A stretch of DNA of 64,000 nt from Jatrophihabitans cynanchi (GTDB lineage Bacteria > Actinomycetota > Actinomycetes > Mycobacteriales > Jatrophihabitantaceae): positions 3,596,001-3,660,000 of the forward strand of contig NZ_CP097463.1 in assembly GCF_027247405.1 (NCBI RefSeq), written 5' to 3'. Below are positions 50,915 to 60,300 of this stretch, piece after piece. Below the pieces are notes generated by a model, which ran no database searches, was not told where the DNA came from, and was given only the letters and a program-made list of their open reading frames with translations. How positions within the stretch are numbered: position 1 is the stretch's first letter; each line of letters opens with the position of its first letter. The position numbers were made by a program, and so were the translations under genes.

Positions 50915-52054
50915 GTGGAGTTCGTCGAGTCCGACCGCGCCCTGTTGCTGCGCCAGTGGCGGCAGATCGCGCTGATCCCGGCTCCCGAGGGCGCCGAAGC
51001 CGAGCGCGCCGGGTTGATCGCATCGTTCGCGCGGGACGCGGGCGCCGAGGTGTCGCTGGACCGGGTGGGCAACGTCGTCGCGACGTTGACCGGAACCGGC
51101 TCGCGGGAGCTGACGTTCCTGGCGACGATGGACGACCTGGAGTCGGTCGCGCAGGCGCGGCGCTCCAGCGACCTGCTCGCGATCGACGGCAACCGGCTGG
51201 TCGGGCCGTGCACCCAGGTGACGGCATCGGATGCGACCGGGCTCGCGTTGCTGCGGTACGCGCAACTGCACCGTTCGTTCGGCGCCCTCACCGTCGCCTT
51301 CGTGCTCGGCGAGGAGACCGGGCTCACCGGTGTGCGCGCGCTGTGCGCCGACCGCGGCGATCGGCTGGGCTGGGTGGTCGACCTGATGGGCGGGGTCGGC
51401 ACGATCAGCTGGAACGCTATCGGTTTCGACGGCATCGTCGTCGAGTTCAGCGCCGAGCCACGCCATTCGCTCTACGGCGGGGTGTCGGCGGTGACCGACG
51501 CGATCGCCCGGTTCGTGACGGCGCTGCACGCGGCGGTCCCTGCCTCGGTGCCGTCCGAGCCGGTGCCGGGCGTGCCACCGTCCGGGCCGCTGACGATCCG
51601 GCGGGTGAACCAACTCGCAGCGGGTGAGGTGTTCAACCACTCGCCGCAGCGCGGCACGGTCGGGGTGGACCTGCGCAGCACCGCACCGGACGTGCTGTCC
51701 TCGCTCGGCGCGCAGACCCGGGCGCTCGCGGCCACTGTCGCCGCGTCATGCGGCGTGTCGGTGATCTGCCACGACGGCGTGCAGCAGCCGGCCGCGTTGC
51801 TGCCCGGCGGCGCCGACCATCCGCTGGTGCTCGCGGCGGCGGACGCGGTGCGCTCGGTCGGGGTGGAGCCGATCCTGCGGCCATGGAGCAGCTCGAACAT
51901 CAACGTGGCCTACCAGCACGGCCTGGACGGGATCGTGCACGACGACCCCACGCGCGGCGGCGGGCGCGGCACCGAGCAGGAGTGGGCGGACATCTCGCGA
52001 GTCCTGCTCGGACTGGCCGCCGACTGCCGACTGCTCCAAGCCGTGAGCGGGTAG
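50915..52054 (+). CDS. M20-like metallopeptidase family protein, altered metal site
   Basis: The 379-residue protein has the two-domain M20 plan, including the acidic pair GEETGLTGVRAL and a dimerisation domain with FSAEPRHSLYGGVSA. The first metal motif, normally HxD, reads LATMDDLESV here, and the Asp motif is in ASDATGLALLRYA. The C-terminal His motif is not obvious, although HDDPTRGGG could contribute. Catalysis may be reduced or changed. It is 27 bp after the thioesterase and may be co-transcribed. An amide-bond substrate, such as a conjugated bile acid, is only speculation. Confidence 0.7.
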   Translation: MEFVESDRALLLRQWRQIALIPAPEGAEAERAGLIASFARDAGAEVSLDRVGNVVATLTGTGSRELTFLATMDDLESVAQARRSSDLLAIDGNRLVGPCTQVTASDATGLALLRYAQLHRSFGALTVAFVLGEETGLTGVRALCADRGDRLGWVVDLMGGVGTISWNAIGFDGIVVEFSAEPRHSLYGGVSAVTDAIARFVTALHAAVPASVPSEPVPGVPPSGPLTIRRVNQLAAGEVFNHSPQRGTVGVDLRSTAPDVLSSLGAQTRALAATVAASCGVSVICHDGVQQPAALLPGGADHPLVLAAADAVRSVGVEPILRPWSSSNINVAYQHGLDGIVHDDPTRGGGRGTEQEWADISRVLLGLAADCRLLQAVSG

Positions 52055-52060
52055 CCGGCG

Positions 52061-53329
52061 TCAGTCGATGCAGCCGGCGTCGGCCTTCGGGGCGGGCGTT
52101 GCCGTACGCGAGGCCGTCCCCGGTGCCGCAGAGGTCGAGCTGTGCGGGGCGGTCGCCGTTCCCGGGGCGCTCGGTGCCGACCCGGCGAGGATCCGCGCGA
52201 TGCGTGACTTGACCTTGGCCGGGTCGACCAGCTCGACGCTCTGCGACAGCCCACCGATGTTGACGGTGGACGTGCCCTGGGTCGGGATCGTGTAACCGAC
52301 GATGTTGCCCGCGCTCAGGTTGGTCATCTGCTCGGCGAGGTCGGCCAGGCTGAAGCCGTTGTCGTCGACGTAGAACGAGCCGGTCACTGCCTTGATCAGG
52401 TTGCTCAGCTTGACCGGGTTGAGCAGCACACCCGCCGAGGCGATCTTGTTGAACGCGGCGGCCAGGAAGTAGCGCTGGCGCTTCTCCCGGGCGATGTCGC
52501 CACCGGTGAGGTTGTGCCGTTGCCGGACGAACTGCATCGCCTGAACGGGCGTCAGGTTGTGCTTGCCGGCGGACATCTTGAAGTTGGAGCCGACCCCGCC
52601 CTGGCCGGTTGCCTCGTTGTGCGCGATGGTGTCGTCGGTCGAGTGGCACAGGTTGACCGGGATGGCACCGATCGCCTTGGTGATCGTGTAGAAACCGCCG
52701 AAGCCGACCTGGATGTAGTGGTTGATCTTCAGCCCGGTCAGCTTGCCGACGGTGCTCACCAGTTCGTTGGCACCCGCGGCCTGCTTCTGCTTGTCACTGC
52801 CGCTGCTGTCGACGTACGCGTCGGCGTAGGCAGCGTTGATCTTGTTCTTCAGGTAGCCGCCCGGGATGTCGACGTACGAGTCGCGCGGGATCGAGATCAT
52901 CGTCGCCTTGGAGCCGTCGGCGGGCACATGGATGATCATGATCGTGTCGGTGCTCAGCGAGTTGTCGTTGCCGACCGACAGCAGCCGGCGCTCGGCGGCA
53001 CTGAGCCCGTCACGAGAGTCGAGTCCGACGACCAGGATGTTCTGCTCGGTGCCCTTGAACTTCGATCCGGGTTTGGCGGGCGTGCCGGCCCCGGCGAGGT
53101 TCGACAGGTGCAGCCGCTGCAGGCCGTTGTCCAGGGAGCGGTACTCGTACCAGCCGTAGCCGAAGCCGAGCAGCAGCGTGACCGACATCAGTGCGGCCAC
53201 CAGCTTGCCGAGTTGCACCGCCCGGGCGCGGGTGGCGGCGCCGCCTCGCGGGACCGGCTGGGCACGGTGACTGTGCCGGCTGCGCGGCACGTGCCGGGTG
53301 CTCTCGCCCCATTCCGCGCCGCCGGTCAC
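52061..53329 (-). CDS. LytR-CpsA-Psr family cell-wall ligase
   Basis: The 422-residue protein has a basic cytoplasmic start, one transmembrane helix near residues 41-60 (VAALMSVTLLLGFGYGWYEY) and an extracellular LCP domain. Conserved motifs are NILVVGLDSRD, DTIMIIHVP, ISIPRDSYVDIPG and MQFVRQRHNLTGGDIARE, which include the Arg and Asp residues that bind the polyprenyl-phosphate substrate. The C-terminal tail is Ala/Pro/Thr-rich. Such proteins attach glycopolymers to peptidoglycan. It converges on the peptidase-like gene and looks like housekeeping between two steroid blocks. Confidence 0.9.
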   Translation of the reverse strand: MTGGAEWGESTRHVPRSRHSHRAQPVPRGGAATRARAVQLGKLVAALMSVTLLLGFGYGWYEYRSLDNGLQRLHLSNLAGAGTPAKPGSKFKGTEQNILVVGLDSRDGLSAAERRLLSVGNDNSLSTDTIMIIHVPADGSKATMISIPRDSYVDIPGGYLKNKINAAYADAYVDSSGSDKQKQAAGANELVSTVGKLTGLKINHYIQVGFGGFYTITKAIGAIPVNLCHSTDDTIAHNEATGQGGVGSNFKMSAGKHNLTPVQAMQFVRQRHNLTGGDIAREKRQRYFLAAAFNKIASAGVLLNPVKLSNLIKAVTGSFYVDDNGFSLADLAEQMTNLSAGNIVGYTIPTQGTSTVNIGGLSQSVELVDPAKVKSRIARILAGSAPSAPGTATAPHSSTSAAPGTASRTATPAPKADAGCID

Positions 53330-53555
53330 GAGCTGAGGTTAGTTTCGGTTGCCGAGGAAACCATGAGCGGCTGCAGCCAGTTCTCAGTGACGGGCGGTCG
53401 CGGTCGCGCACGATCACCGCTGCATAAGCGCGGCGACCTGGGGTCGCGGATCCGGTCGGCAACCGGCTTGTCCCACTGCTGATCCGCCGGGACCCCGTGT
53501 TCGGGAGTGCTGCGGATGACGCGAGGCCGCCAGGCGTACGCCGATCAGGGCGACG

Positions 53556-55202
53556 TCAGATGTGCAAACCGGCGCGGACCACCTTGCCGGTCGCGTTGCG
53601 CGGCAGCGCATCGGTGCTGATCCGCCACCGCGTGGGCACCTTGTAGTACGCCAACCGCTCGGCAGCGAAAGCCGCGAGTTCCGCCTGGGTGACCGACGCG
53701 CCAGGGGCAAGCACGACGAGCGCGCACACCTCCTGCCCGAGATCCGGGTGCTCGGCACCGATCACCGCGCACTCGTCGACCGCCGGATGCTCGTCCAGCA
53801 CCTGCTCGACCTCGATCGGGTAGACGTTCTCGCCGCCGCGAAGGATCAGATCGCTGCGCCGGGTGGTCAGGTACAGCAGCCCGGCGCGCACGCAGCCGAT
53901 GTCGCCGGTGCGCATCCAGCGGTCGGCGTCGAACATCGCCGCCGTCGCTTCCGGATCGTTCCAGTAGCCCAGCATGTTGTACGGGCTGCGCAGCCAGATC
54001 TCGCCCTCGTCACCGTCCGGCAGCACCGCGCCGGACGCCGAGCGGATCTGCACCGCGACCGTCGTGATCGGGTAGCCGACCGTGCCCGGATTCGCCGCCA
54101 GCACCGGGGGAATGGCGACCGTTGCGCCGGTGCACGACTCGGTCAGCCCGTAACTGTCGACCAGACCCTCGCGCGCGACCGGGATGAGGTCGCGCAGCCG
54201 CGACTGCAGCGCCACCGACGACGGCGCGGACGCCAGCCCGAACGCGCGCAGTGCCGAGAGGTCGTAGCCGGAGACGTCGCCTAGTTCGGCGAGCCGGTGC
54301 GCCATCGTGGGCACCACCGTCCAGTTCGTCACCCGTTCGCGCGCCACCAGTTCCAGAACGGCGTGCGGCTCGAACGCGCCCTGGGTCATCACTACCGTCT
54401 CGCCGGTCGCCAGCCGTGGCACCGCGAGGTTGTGCAGGCTGGCGATGTGGAACAGCGGCATGCTCAGCAGCCACCGACCGGACACCTGCGGCACGCCCGG
54501 TCGGAACGCGGCGGCCATCGCGTTCATCAGCCGGTGATAGCCGACGGTCGCGACGAGGTTGCGGTGCGAGTGGACCGCGCCCTTGGGCCGCCCGGTGGTC
54601 CCGCTGGTGTAGACGATCGCGGCCGGGTCGTCCTCGTCGACCTCGACCGACGGCAGCGGGGCGCCGGGGTGCGCCACCATCGCCGCCGGCAGGTCGTGCT
54701 CGACCGTCAGCACCGGGACGTCGACGCCGGGCGGCAGCCGGGCAGCCCGCTTGGCGTCGACGACCAGCACTGTCGGTGTGCTGTGCCCGAGCGCGTACCG
54801 GATCTCGGTCGGCGTCCACCACGCGTTGCAGCCGACGGTGATCGCACCGAGCGAGGCGGCGGCCCAGAATGCGACGATCCACTCCGGCGAGTTCGCGGCG
54901 AGGATCGCGACCCGGTCGCCCTTGCCCACGTGGTGCACGGTGGCGAGCTCACGCGCCAGCGAGGCGACTGCAGCTGCGTGCTCGGCGTAGCTGATCCCGC
55001 GGTCCGCGGTGACCAGGTAGTCACGGTCGCCGTGCTCGCCCGCGGCCACCAGCAGTTCACCGAGGGAGCGCTCGCGATGCGTGAACACCGGCATCGACAC
55101 GCCCAACACGTCCTGCTCGGCGATCTCGAACTCCCCGCCGGGGCCGCACAGGCGGCCGATGACCTCGGCCATCAGGGCGCCCGGGTCCGTTGCTGCGGTC
55201 AC
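53556..55202 (-). CDS. AMP-forming acyl-CoA ligase (FadD type)
   Basis: The 548 residues cover the whole ANL fold: P-loop [18 protein letters not shown]5 motif [13 protein letters not shown]7 motif MRTGDIG, hinge [15 protein letters not shown] and C-terminal catalytic Lys in [11 protein letters not shown]. It should activate a steroid-derived carboxylate with ATP and CoA. It is a single minus-strand gene with motif A 43 bp upstream, divergent from the reductase-FadD-FadE operon. Which acid (side chain or ring remnant) it uses is not clear. Confidence 0.88.
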   Translation of the reverse strand: MTAATDPGALMAEVIGRLCGPGGEFEIAEQDVLGVSMPVFTHRERSLGELLVAAGEHGDRDYLVTADRGISYAEHAAAVASLARELATVHHVGKGDRVAILAANSPEWIVAFWAAASLGAITVGCNAWWTPTEIRYALGHSTPTVLVVDAKRAARLPPGVDVPVLTVEHDLPAAMVAHPGAPLPSVEVDEDDPAAIVYTSGTTGRPKGAVHSHRNLVATVGYHRLMNAMAAAFRPGVPQVSGRWLLSMPLFHIASLHNLAVPRLATGETVVMTQGAFEPHAVLELVARERVTNWTVVPTMAHRLAELGDVSGYDLSALRAFGLASAPSSVALQSRLRDLIPVAREGLVDSYGLTESCTGATVAIPPVLAANPGTVGYPITTVAVQIRSASGAVLPDGDEGEIWLRSPYNMLGYWNDPEATAAMFDADRWMRTGDIGCVRAGLLYLTTRRSDLILRGGENVYPIEVEQVLDEHPAVDECAVIGAEHPDLGQEVCALVVLAPGASVTQAELAAFAAERLAYYKVPTRWRISTDALPRNATGKVVRAGLHI

Positions 55203-55245
55203 CGCGCCAGCCTGGCACGCGCGATCGCGCCCGGCGCGCGCACGC

Positions 55246-55260
55246 TCCCGGTCAGCGGGA
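55246..55260. promoter_or_regulatory. Motif A copy between the two FadD-type operons
   Basis: TCCCGGTCAGCGGGA, with perfect 5-bp arms, lies 43 bp from the minus-strand ligase start and 83 bp from the reductase start. A CTAGCT hexamer at 55290-55295 lies 37 bp from its centre, in line with the hsaD and SDR promoters. Confidence 0.68.
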
Positions 55261-55343
55261 CGTACCGGGTTCCCGCGCGCCCGGGCTGGCTAGCTTGGGC
55301 GGGACGGGCGGTGTGCCGCCGTGGGCGCAAGAAGGGACCTCGC

Positions 55344-56531
55344 GTGGACACTGCTGCACCCCCTGACCCGCTCGCCCCGGCCACGCTCGGGCCGGTCCGG
55401 CTGCGCAACCGGGTGTTGAAGGCCGCGACGTTCGAAGGGATGACGCCGAACTCGCTCGTCACGGACCGGTTGATCGACTTCCACCGCCGGGTCGCGGCCG
55501 GGGGAGTCGGCATGACCACGCTCGCCTACTGCGCGGTCTCGGCGGACGGGCGCTCGGCACCGGCGCAGCTCTACTGGCGGGACGAGGCGCTCGACGGCCT
55601 GCGCCGGCTGACCGACGCGGTGCACGCCGAGGGCGCCGCGGTGTCGGCGCAGCTCGGCCACGCCGGACCGGTCGCACCGGCCAAGGCGCTGGGCACGCCG
55701 GCGCTGGCCGCGAGCCGCCACCTGCACGCCACCAGCATGTCGATGACGCGCGCCGCCACCGCCGCGGACATCGCCCGCATCGTGCGCCGGCATGCCGACG
55801 CCGCGACCTACGCCATCGAGTGCGGCTTCGACGCGGTCGAGCTGCACTTCGGCCACAACTACTTCGTCAGCTCGTTCCTGAGCCCGAACCTGAACAAGCG
55901 CAAGGACGAGTTCGGCGGGTCGTTGGCGAACCGGGCCAAGCTCGCCCGCGAGACCGCCCGGGCGGTGCGCGACGCGGTGGGCGATCGCATCGCGGTGCTG
56001 GCCAAGCTGAACATGGACGACGGTGTCCCCGGCGGATTCTGGCTGGACGAGGCGGCGCAGGTGGCGCAGTGGCTCGAGTCCGACGGCACCGTGGACGCGC
56101 TCGAGCTCACCGCCGGCAGTTCGCTGCGCAACCCGATGTATCTGTTCAAGGGCGACGTTCCGCTCACCGAGTTCGCCGCCGTCATGCCGCAACCGGTCAA
56201 GCTCGGCGTGCAGCTGTTCGGCAAGCGCCTGCTGAAGGCGTACCCGTACCGCGACGCGTTCCTCCTGGAGCAGGCCAGGCAGATCCGCGCCGCAGTCGAC
56301 CTGCCGTTGGTACTGCTCGGCGGGATCACCGACAAGGCAACGATGGACCTGGCCATGGCCGAGGGGTTCCAGTTCGTGGCGATGGCGCGTGCCCTGCTGC
56401 GCGAGCCGGATCTGATCAACCGGATCGCCAAGGACGAGACCGCCAAGTCCCTGTGCATCCACTGCAACAAGTGCATGCCGACGATCTACCGGGGCACCCA
56501 CTGCGTGCTGGTGCCCAGCAGCGAACGATGA
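55344..56531 (+). CDS. Old-yellow-enzyme-like flavin reductase with Fe-S motif
   Basis: GTG at 55344 gives 395 residues. The TIM barrel of the NADH:flavin oxidoreductase family is clear: LGPVRLRNRVLKAATFEGM, SAQLGHAGP, FDAVELHFGHNYFVSSFLSP and NKRKDEFGGSLANRA. A C-terminal cysteine set (CIHCNKC then THC) looks like the [4Fe-4S] site of 2,4-dienoyl-CoA reductase. The FAD/NADPH half of that enzyme is missing, so a separate electron donor is needed. It could reduce an enone or dienoyl steroid. It opens the second side-chain operon and overlaps the next ligase by ATGA. Confidence 0.83.
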   Translation: MDTAAPPDPLAPATLGPVRLRNRVLKAATFEGMTPNSLVTDRLIDFHRRVAAGGVGMTTLAYCAVSADGRSAPAQLYWRDEALDGLRRLTDAVHAEGAAVSAQLGHAGPVAPAKALGTPALAASRHLHATSMSMTRAATAADIARIVRRHADAATYAIECGFDAVELHFGHNYFVSSFLSPNLNKRKDEFGGSLANRAKLARETARAVRDAVGDRIAVLAKLNMDDGVPGGFWLDEAAQVAQWLESDGTVDALELTAGSSLRNPMYLFKGDVPLTEFAAVMPQPVKLGVQLFGKRLLKAYPYRDAFLLEQARQIRAAVDLPLVLLGGITDKATMDLAMAEGFQFVAMARALLREPDLINRIAKDETAKSLCIHCNKCMPTIYRGTHCVLVPSSER

Positions 56532-58207
56532 ACAGCAGCGACACCGTCGCGGGCCTGCTGCTGGCCCGCGTGGGTGACCAGCGCCCCGGGCTGCGCACCC
56601 GCGAGCGCACCTGGACCTGGGACGAGGTGGTCCGGGAGAGTGCGGCGCGGGCCGCCGTCCTGACCGAGAGGCGGGATCCGGGCCGCCCGTTCCACGTCGG
56701 CATCCTGCTGGAGAACGTTCCTGATTTCCTGTTCTGGCTGGGCGGTGCGGCTCTCGCCGGCGCAGCCGTGGTGGGCATCAATCCGACGCGTCGCGGCGCC
56801 GAACTGGAGCGGGAGGTACGCCATGTCGACTGCCAGTTCATCGTCACGGATCGCCCCGGACGTGACCTGCTGCACGGGCTGGACGTCGGGGTGCCCGCCG
56901 ATGCGTTCGTGCTCGTCGACGACGCCGGCTATCCGCAACTGATCCGGGCGCACGCGTGCGAGCCCACCAAGGCCGACGCCGTCGAGGCGTCCACGCTGTT
57001 CCTGCTGTTGCTCACCTCCGGGACCACCGGGGCCTCGAAGGCGGCCCGCTGCACGCAGGGCCGGCTGGCCCGGCTGGCGTTCGCGAACTGCGCGAAGTAC
57101 GACATCGACAGCGCCGACGTGTGCTACTGCTGCATGCCGCTGTTCCACGGCAACGCGCTGATGGGGCTGTGGGCACCGGCGCTGTCGCAGGGGGCCACGA
57201 TCTGCCTGGTGCGTGCGTTCACGGCATCCGGCTTCCTGCCCGATGCCCGCTTCTACGGCGCGACCTACTTCACCTATGTCGGCAAGGCGATCTCGTACAT
57301 CCTGGCCACGCCGGAGCGGGACGACGACGCCGCCAACGAGCTCGATCACGGTTTCGGTACCGAGGCCTCGCCGGAGGACCAGGCCGAGTTCGCCAGGCGT
57401 TTCGGCGCGCGGCTCGTCGAGGCGTACGGGTCGAGCGAGAGTACCGGGCACGTCCGCCGGGTTCCGGACGCGCCCTCTGGCGCCCTCGGCCGGCCGGCGA
57501 ACGACGACGTCGCGGTGCTGGATCCGGCGACCTTGCGCCGCTGCGCGCCGGCCCGGCTGGACGAGCACGGCCGGCTGCTGAACCCGGACGAGGCGATCGG
57601 CGAGATCGCCGACCGCGGCGCCGCTGCCCGCTTCGAGGGCTACTACAACAACGAGGCGGCGAACCGGGAACGGGTGCGCGACGGCTGGTACTGGAGCGGT
57701 GACCTCGGCTACCTGGACGAGGCGGGGTTCTTGTACTTCGCCGGGCGCAGGGGCGACTGGGTGCGGGTCGACGGGGAGAACTTCTCGACGCTCGTGGTCA
57801 CCCGGATCCTGCGGCGGCACAAGCAGGTCCTCGCCGCCGCAGCCTTCGCCATCGCCGACCCGCGCTCGGGGGACCAGTTGATGGTCGCCCTCGAGGTGGC
57901 CGATCCGGGGGCATTCGACGCGGCGGCGTTCGCGGCCTTTCTCGCCGCGCAGCCGGACCTGGGCACCAAGGCGACGCCACGCTTCGTCCGCGTGTCTGCC
58001 GCGCTGCCGACCACCGGCTCGAACAAGCTGATGAGCAAGCAGATGCAGAACGAGGCATGGCTGTGCGCCGATCCGGTGTACGCCTCGCGTGGACGCGGCG
58101 AGGTGGACTACCGGCTGATGAGCAACGAGGACAAGCGCGCGCTGGAGGCGGAGTTCTTCGCCAGCGGCCGGCAACGGCTGCTGCCCGCGGCCGCGGTGCG
58201 GGTCTAG
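56528..58207 (+). CDS. Acyl-CoA ligase (FadD17/FadD19-like)
   Basis: ATG at 56528 gives 559 residues. The fold is ANL, with P-loop LLTSGTTGASKAARCTQG, A5 motif EAYGSSEST, YWSGDLGYLDEAGFLYFAGR and a final TTGSNKLMSKQM that holds the catalytic Lys. These features resemble the very-long-chain type FadD17/FadD19, which load CoA on sterol side-chain acids. It lies between the OYE-like reductase and the FadE-ChsH block, so it probably produces the thioester used by those enzymes. Confidence 0.85.
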   Translation: MNSSDTVAGLLLARVGDQRPGLRTRERTWTWDEVVRESAARAAVLTERRDPGRPFHVGILLENVPDFLFWLGGAALAGAAVVGINPTRRGAELEREVRHVDCQFIVTDRPGRDLLHGLDVGVPADAFVLVDDAGYPQLIRAHACEPTKADAVEASTLFLLLLTSGTTGASKAARCTQGRLARLAFANCAKYDIDSADVCYCCMPLFHGNALMGLWAPALSQGATICLVRAFTASGFLPDARFYGATYFTYVGKAISYILATPERDDDAANELDHGFGTEASPEDQAEFARRFGARLVEAYGSSESTGHVRRVPDAPSGALGRPANDDVAVLDPATLRRCAPARLDEHGRLLNPDEAIGEIADRGAAARFEGYYNNEAANRERVRDGWYWSGDLGYLDEAGFLYFAGRRGDWVRVDGENFSTLVVTRILRRHKQVLAAAAFAIADPRSGDQLMVALEVADPGAFDAAAFAAFLAAQPDLGTKATPRFVRVSAALPTTGSNKLMSKQMQNEAWLCADPVYASRGRGEVDYRLMSNEDKRALEAEFFASGRQRLLPAAAVRV

Positions 58208-58216
58208 GGGCCGGGC

Positions 58217-59383
58217 GTGGAGCTGCGCGAGAGCACCGGACAAGTCGAGCTGCGCCGCGAGCTGCGGGCGTACTTCGCCGCACTGCTGCCCGAGGACGAC
58301 CGTCGAGCCGCGCACGAGCAGGGCGTCGGCGGGCAGCAGTTCCGCGAGATCGTCGCCAAGCTCGGTGCTGATGGCTGGCTCGGCATCGGCTGGCCGACCG
58401 AGTTCGGCGGCCAGGGTCGCTCGGTGGCCGAGCAGTACGTGTTCTTCGACGAGGTGCAGCGGGCCGGCATCCCGTTCCCGTTCGTCACGGTGAACACGGT
58501 CGGACCGACCCTGATGGCCCACGGCACCGAGGAGCAGAAGCGGCGTTACCTGCCGGGCATCCTGTCCGGCGAGCTCGTCTTCGCGATCGGCTACACCGAA
58601 CCGGGCGCCGGCACCGACCTTGCCTCGCTCAGCACCCGCGCCGTCCGCGACGGCGACAGCTGGGTGGTCGACGGCAGCAAGGTGTTCACCAGCGGGGCGA
58701 ACACCGCCGACTACATCTGGCTCGCCTGCCGCACCGATGCCGATGCCCCGGTGCACAAGGGAATCTCGATCCTGATCGCCTCCACCGCCGACCCCGGCTT
58801 CTCCTGGACGCCGATCCCGACAGTCGGCGGGATGAGCGTCACGGCCACGTACTACAGCGGGGTCCGGGTGCCGGCCGCCGACCTGGTCGGGCCGGTGCAC
58901 GGTGGCTGGTCGCTGATCACCGCTCAACTCAACCACGAGCGGATCGGCCTCGCGGCACTCGGCGGCCGGGCGATCGCGCTGTGGGAGCAGACGGTGCAGA
59001 CCAGCCGCGACAGCGGCGCGCTGGACGCGCCGTGGGTGCGCGCCGAGCTGGCGCGCACCCACGCCCGGCTGGAGGCGATGCGGCTGCTGAACTGGCGGAT
59101 GACCGAGGCGGTGGCGGCGGGCACGCTCGGCGCGGCGGATGCGTCGGCGACCAAGGTGTACGGCACCGAGACGCACCTGGACACCTACCGGACGCTGGTG
59201 CAGGTGCTCGGTGCCGCGGGCCGGTTGCGCGCCGGCTCTCCTGCCGCCGCGCTCTCCGGTGAGGTCGAACAGGTCTCGCGCCAGGCGGTGGTGAACACGT
59301 TCGGGGGCGGCGTCAACGAGGTGCTCCGTGACATCGTGGCCACCGCCGGCCTCGGGCTGCCGCGCGTGAGGAGAACGACATGA
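58217..59383 (+). CDS. Acyl-CoA dehydrogenase (FadE29/FadE26-like)
   Basis: The 388-residue protein has the full acyl-CoA dehydrogenase fold: GWPTEFGGQGRSVAEQ, IGYTEPGAGTDLASLSTRAV, GSKVFTSGANTADY and FGGGVNEVLRDIVA. Length and order before chsH2 are like FadE29 (ChsE2) of the mycobacterial igr operon. Those dehydrogenases work as alpha2beta2 pairs; the likely partner is the 365-residue protein at 60300. The substrate would be a three-carbon side-chain steroid CoA. The GTG start is 9 bp after the ligase stop. Confidence 0.85.
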   Translation: MELRESTGQVELRRELRAYFAALLPEDDRRAAHEQGVGGQQFREIVAKLGADGWLGIGWPTEFGGQGRSVAEQYVFFDEVQRAGIPFPFVTVNTVGPTLMAHGTEEQKRRYLPGILSGELVFAIGYTEPGAGTDLASLSTRAVRDGDSWVVDGSKVFTSGANTADYIWLACRTDADAPVHKGISILIASTADPGFSWTPIPTVGGMSVTATYYSGVRVPAADLVGPVHGGWSLITAQLNHERIGLAALGGRAIALWEQTVQTSRDSGALDAPWVRAELARTHARLEAMRLLNWRMTEAVAAGTLGAADASATKVYGTETHLDTYRTLVQVLGAAGRLRAGSPAAALSGEVEQVSRQAVVNTFGGGVNEVLRDIVATAGLGLPRVRRTT

Positions 59384-60300
59384 ACTACGAGCAGTTCGTG
59401 GGGCGTTCCGGGTCGGCGTCCGACGCGCAGGACGAGGTCAACCTGCCGATGATCCGGCACTGGGTCGAGGCGATGGGCGACACGAACCCGGTGTACCTCG
59501 ACGAGCGCGCAGCGCGGGCAACCGGCCGCGACAGCGTGATCGCGCCACCGACCATGCTGCAGGCGTGGACGATGCGTGGCTACGCCGCCTCGCAGGCGCC
59601 CGCCCCGCCCGGCGATGCGCTGAGCGAGCTGTGGGCGGCGCTCGCGGCGGACGGGTTCAGCTCGGTGGTCGCGACCGACTGCGAGCAGGAGTACCTGCGC
59701 GAACTGGTTCCCGGTGACCGGCTGAGCGCCACCGAGACCGTCGAGAGCATCTCGTCCGAGAAGCAGACCGCGCTCGGCGCCGGACACTTCGTGACCACGG
59801 TGAAGACCTATCGCGACCAGCACGAGGAGGTCGTCGGGGTGCAGCGCTGGCGCACGTTGCGATTCCGTCCCGGTACCGGCCGCACCGGGACCCCCGGGCT
59901 CCGTCCGCGGCCGGCGCTCAACCGGGACAACGCGTTCTGGTTCGACGCTGCCCGTGAGCACCGCCTGGTGATCCAGCGGTGTACGGCGTGCGGTGCGCTG
60001 CGCCATCCGCCGGCGCCGTGCTGCCCCACGTGTCACTCCTTCGACTGGGACACGGTCGAGGCGAGCGGGCGCGGCGCTGTCCACAGCTTCGTCGTGAACC
60101 ACCATCCGCAGGCGCCCGGGTTCGACTACCCGCTGCCGATCGTGCTCGTCGAGCTGGACGAGGGCGTGCGCCTGGTCGCCAACGTCGTCAGCCTCGAGCC
60201 GGACGAGATCGAGATCGGGCTGCCGGTGAGGCTGGTGTGGATCGACGCCGATCCCGACCTGACGCTGCCCGCCTTCACCGCCGCCGCCAGGGAGGCCTGA
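59380..60300 (+). CDS. chsH2: MaoC-like/DUF35 fusion, enoyl-CoA hydratase subunit
   Basis: The 306-residue protein joins an N-terminal MaoC-like hot-dog domain (residues 1-165) and a C-terminal DUF35 domain with a zinc ribbon (Cys201, Cys204, Cys214/215, Cys218) and OB fold. This is the ChsH2 plan (about 311 residues). The motif GDTNPVYLD has Tyr where the hydratase His would be, as expected for the non-catalytic partner of ChsH1. The DUF35 part binds the Ltp2 aldolase in known systems. It overlaps both neighbours (ATGA, TGATG). Confidence 0.92.
   Translation: MNYEQFVGRSGSASDAQDEVNLPMIRHWVEAMGDTNPVYLDERAARATGRDSVIAPPTMLQAWTMRGYAASQAPAPPGDALSELWAALAADGFSSVVATDCEQEYLRELVPGDRLSATETVESISSEKQTALGAGHFVTTVKTYRDQHEEVVGVQRWRTLRFRPGTGRTGTPGLRPRPALNRDNAFWFDAAREHRLVIQRCTACGALRHPPAPCCPTCHSFDWDTVEASGRGAVHSFVVNHHPQAPGFDYPLPIVLVELDEGVRLVANVVSLEPDEIEIGLPVRLVWIDADPDLTLPAFTAAAREA

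Noticed and set aside
53471-53492. TCCC and CGGGA arms in the gap between the LCP and FadD genes
   Set aside because: Arm spacing is about 13 bp instead of 5 and the centre does not match, so it is not counted as motif A.
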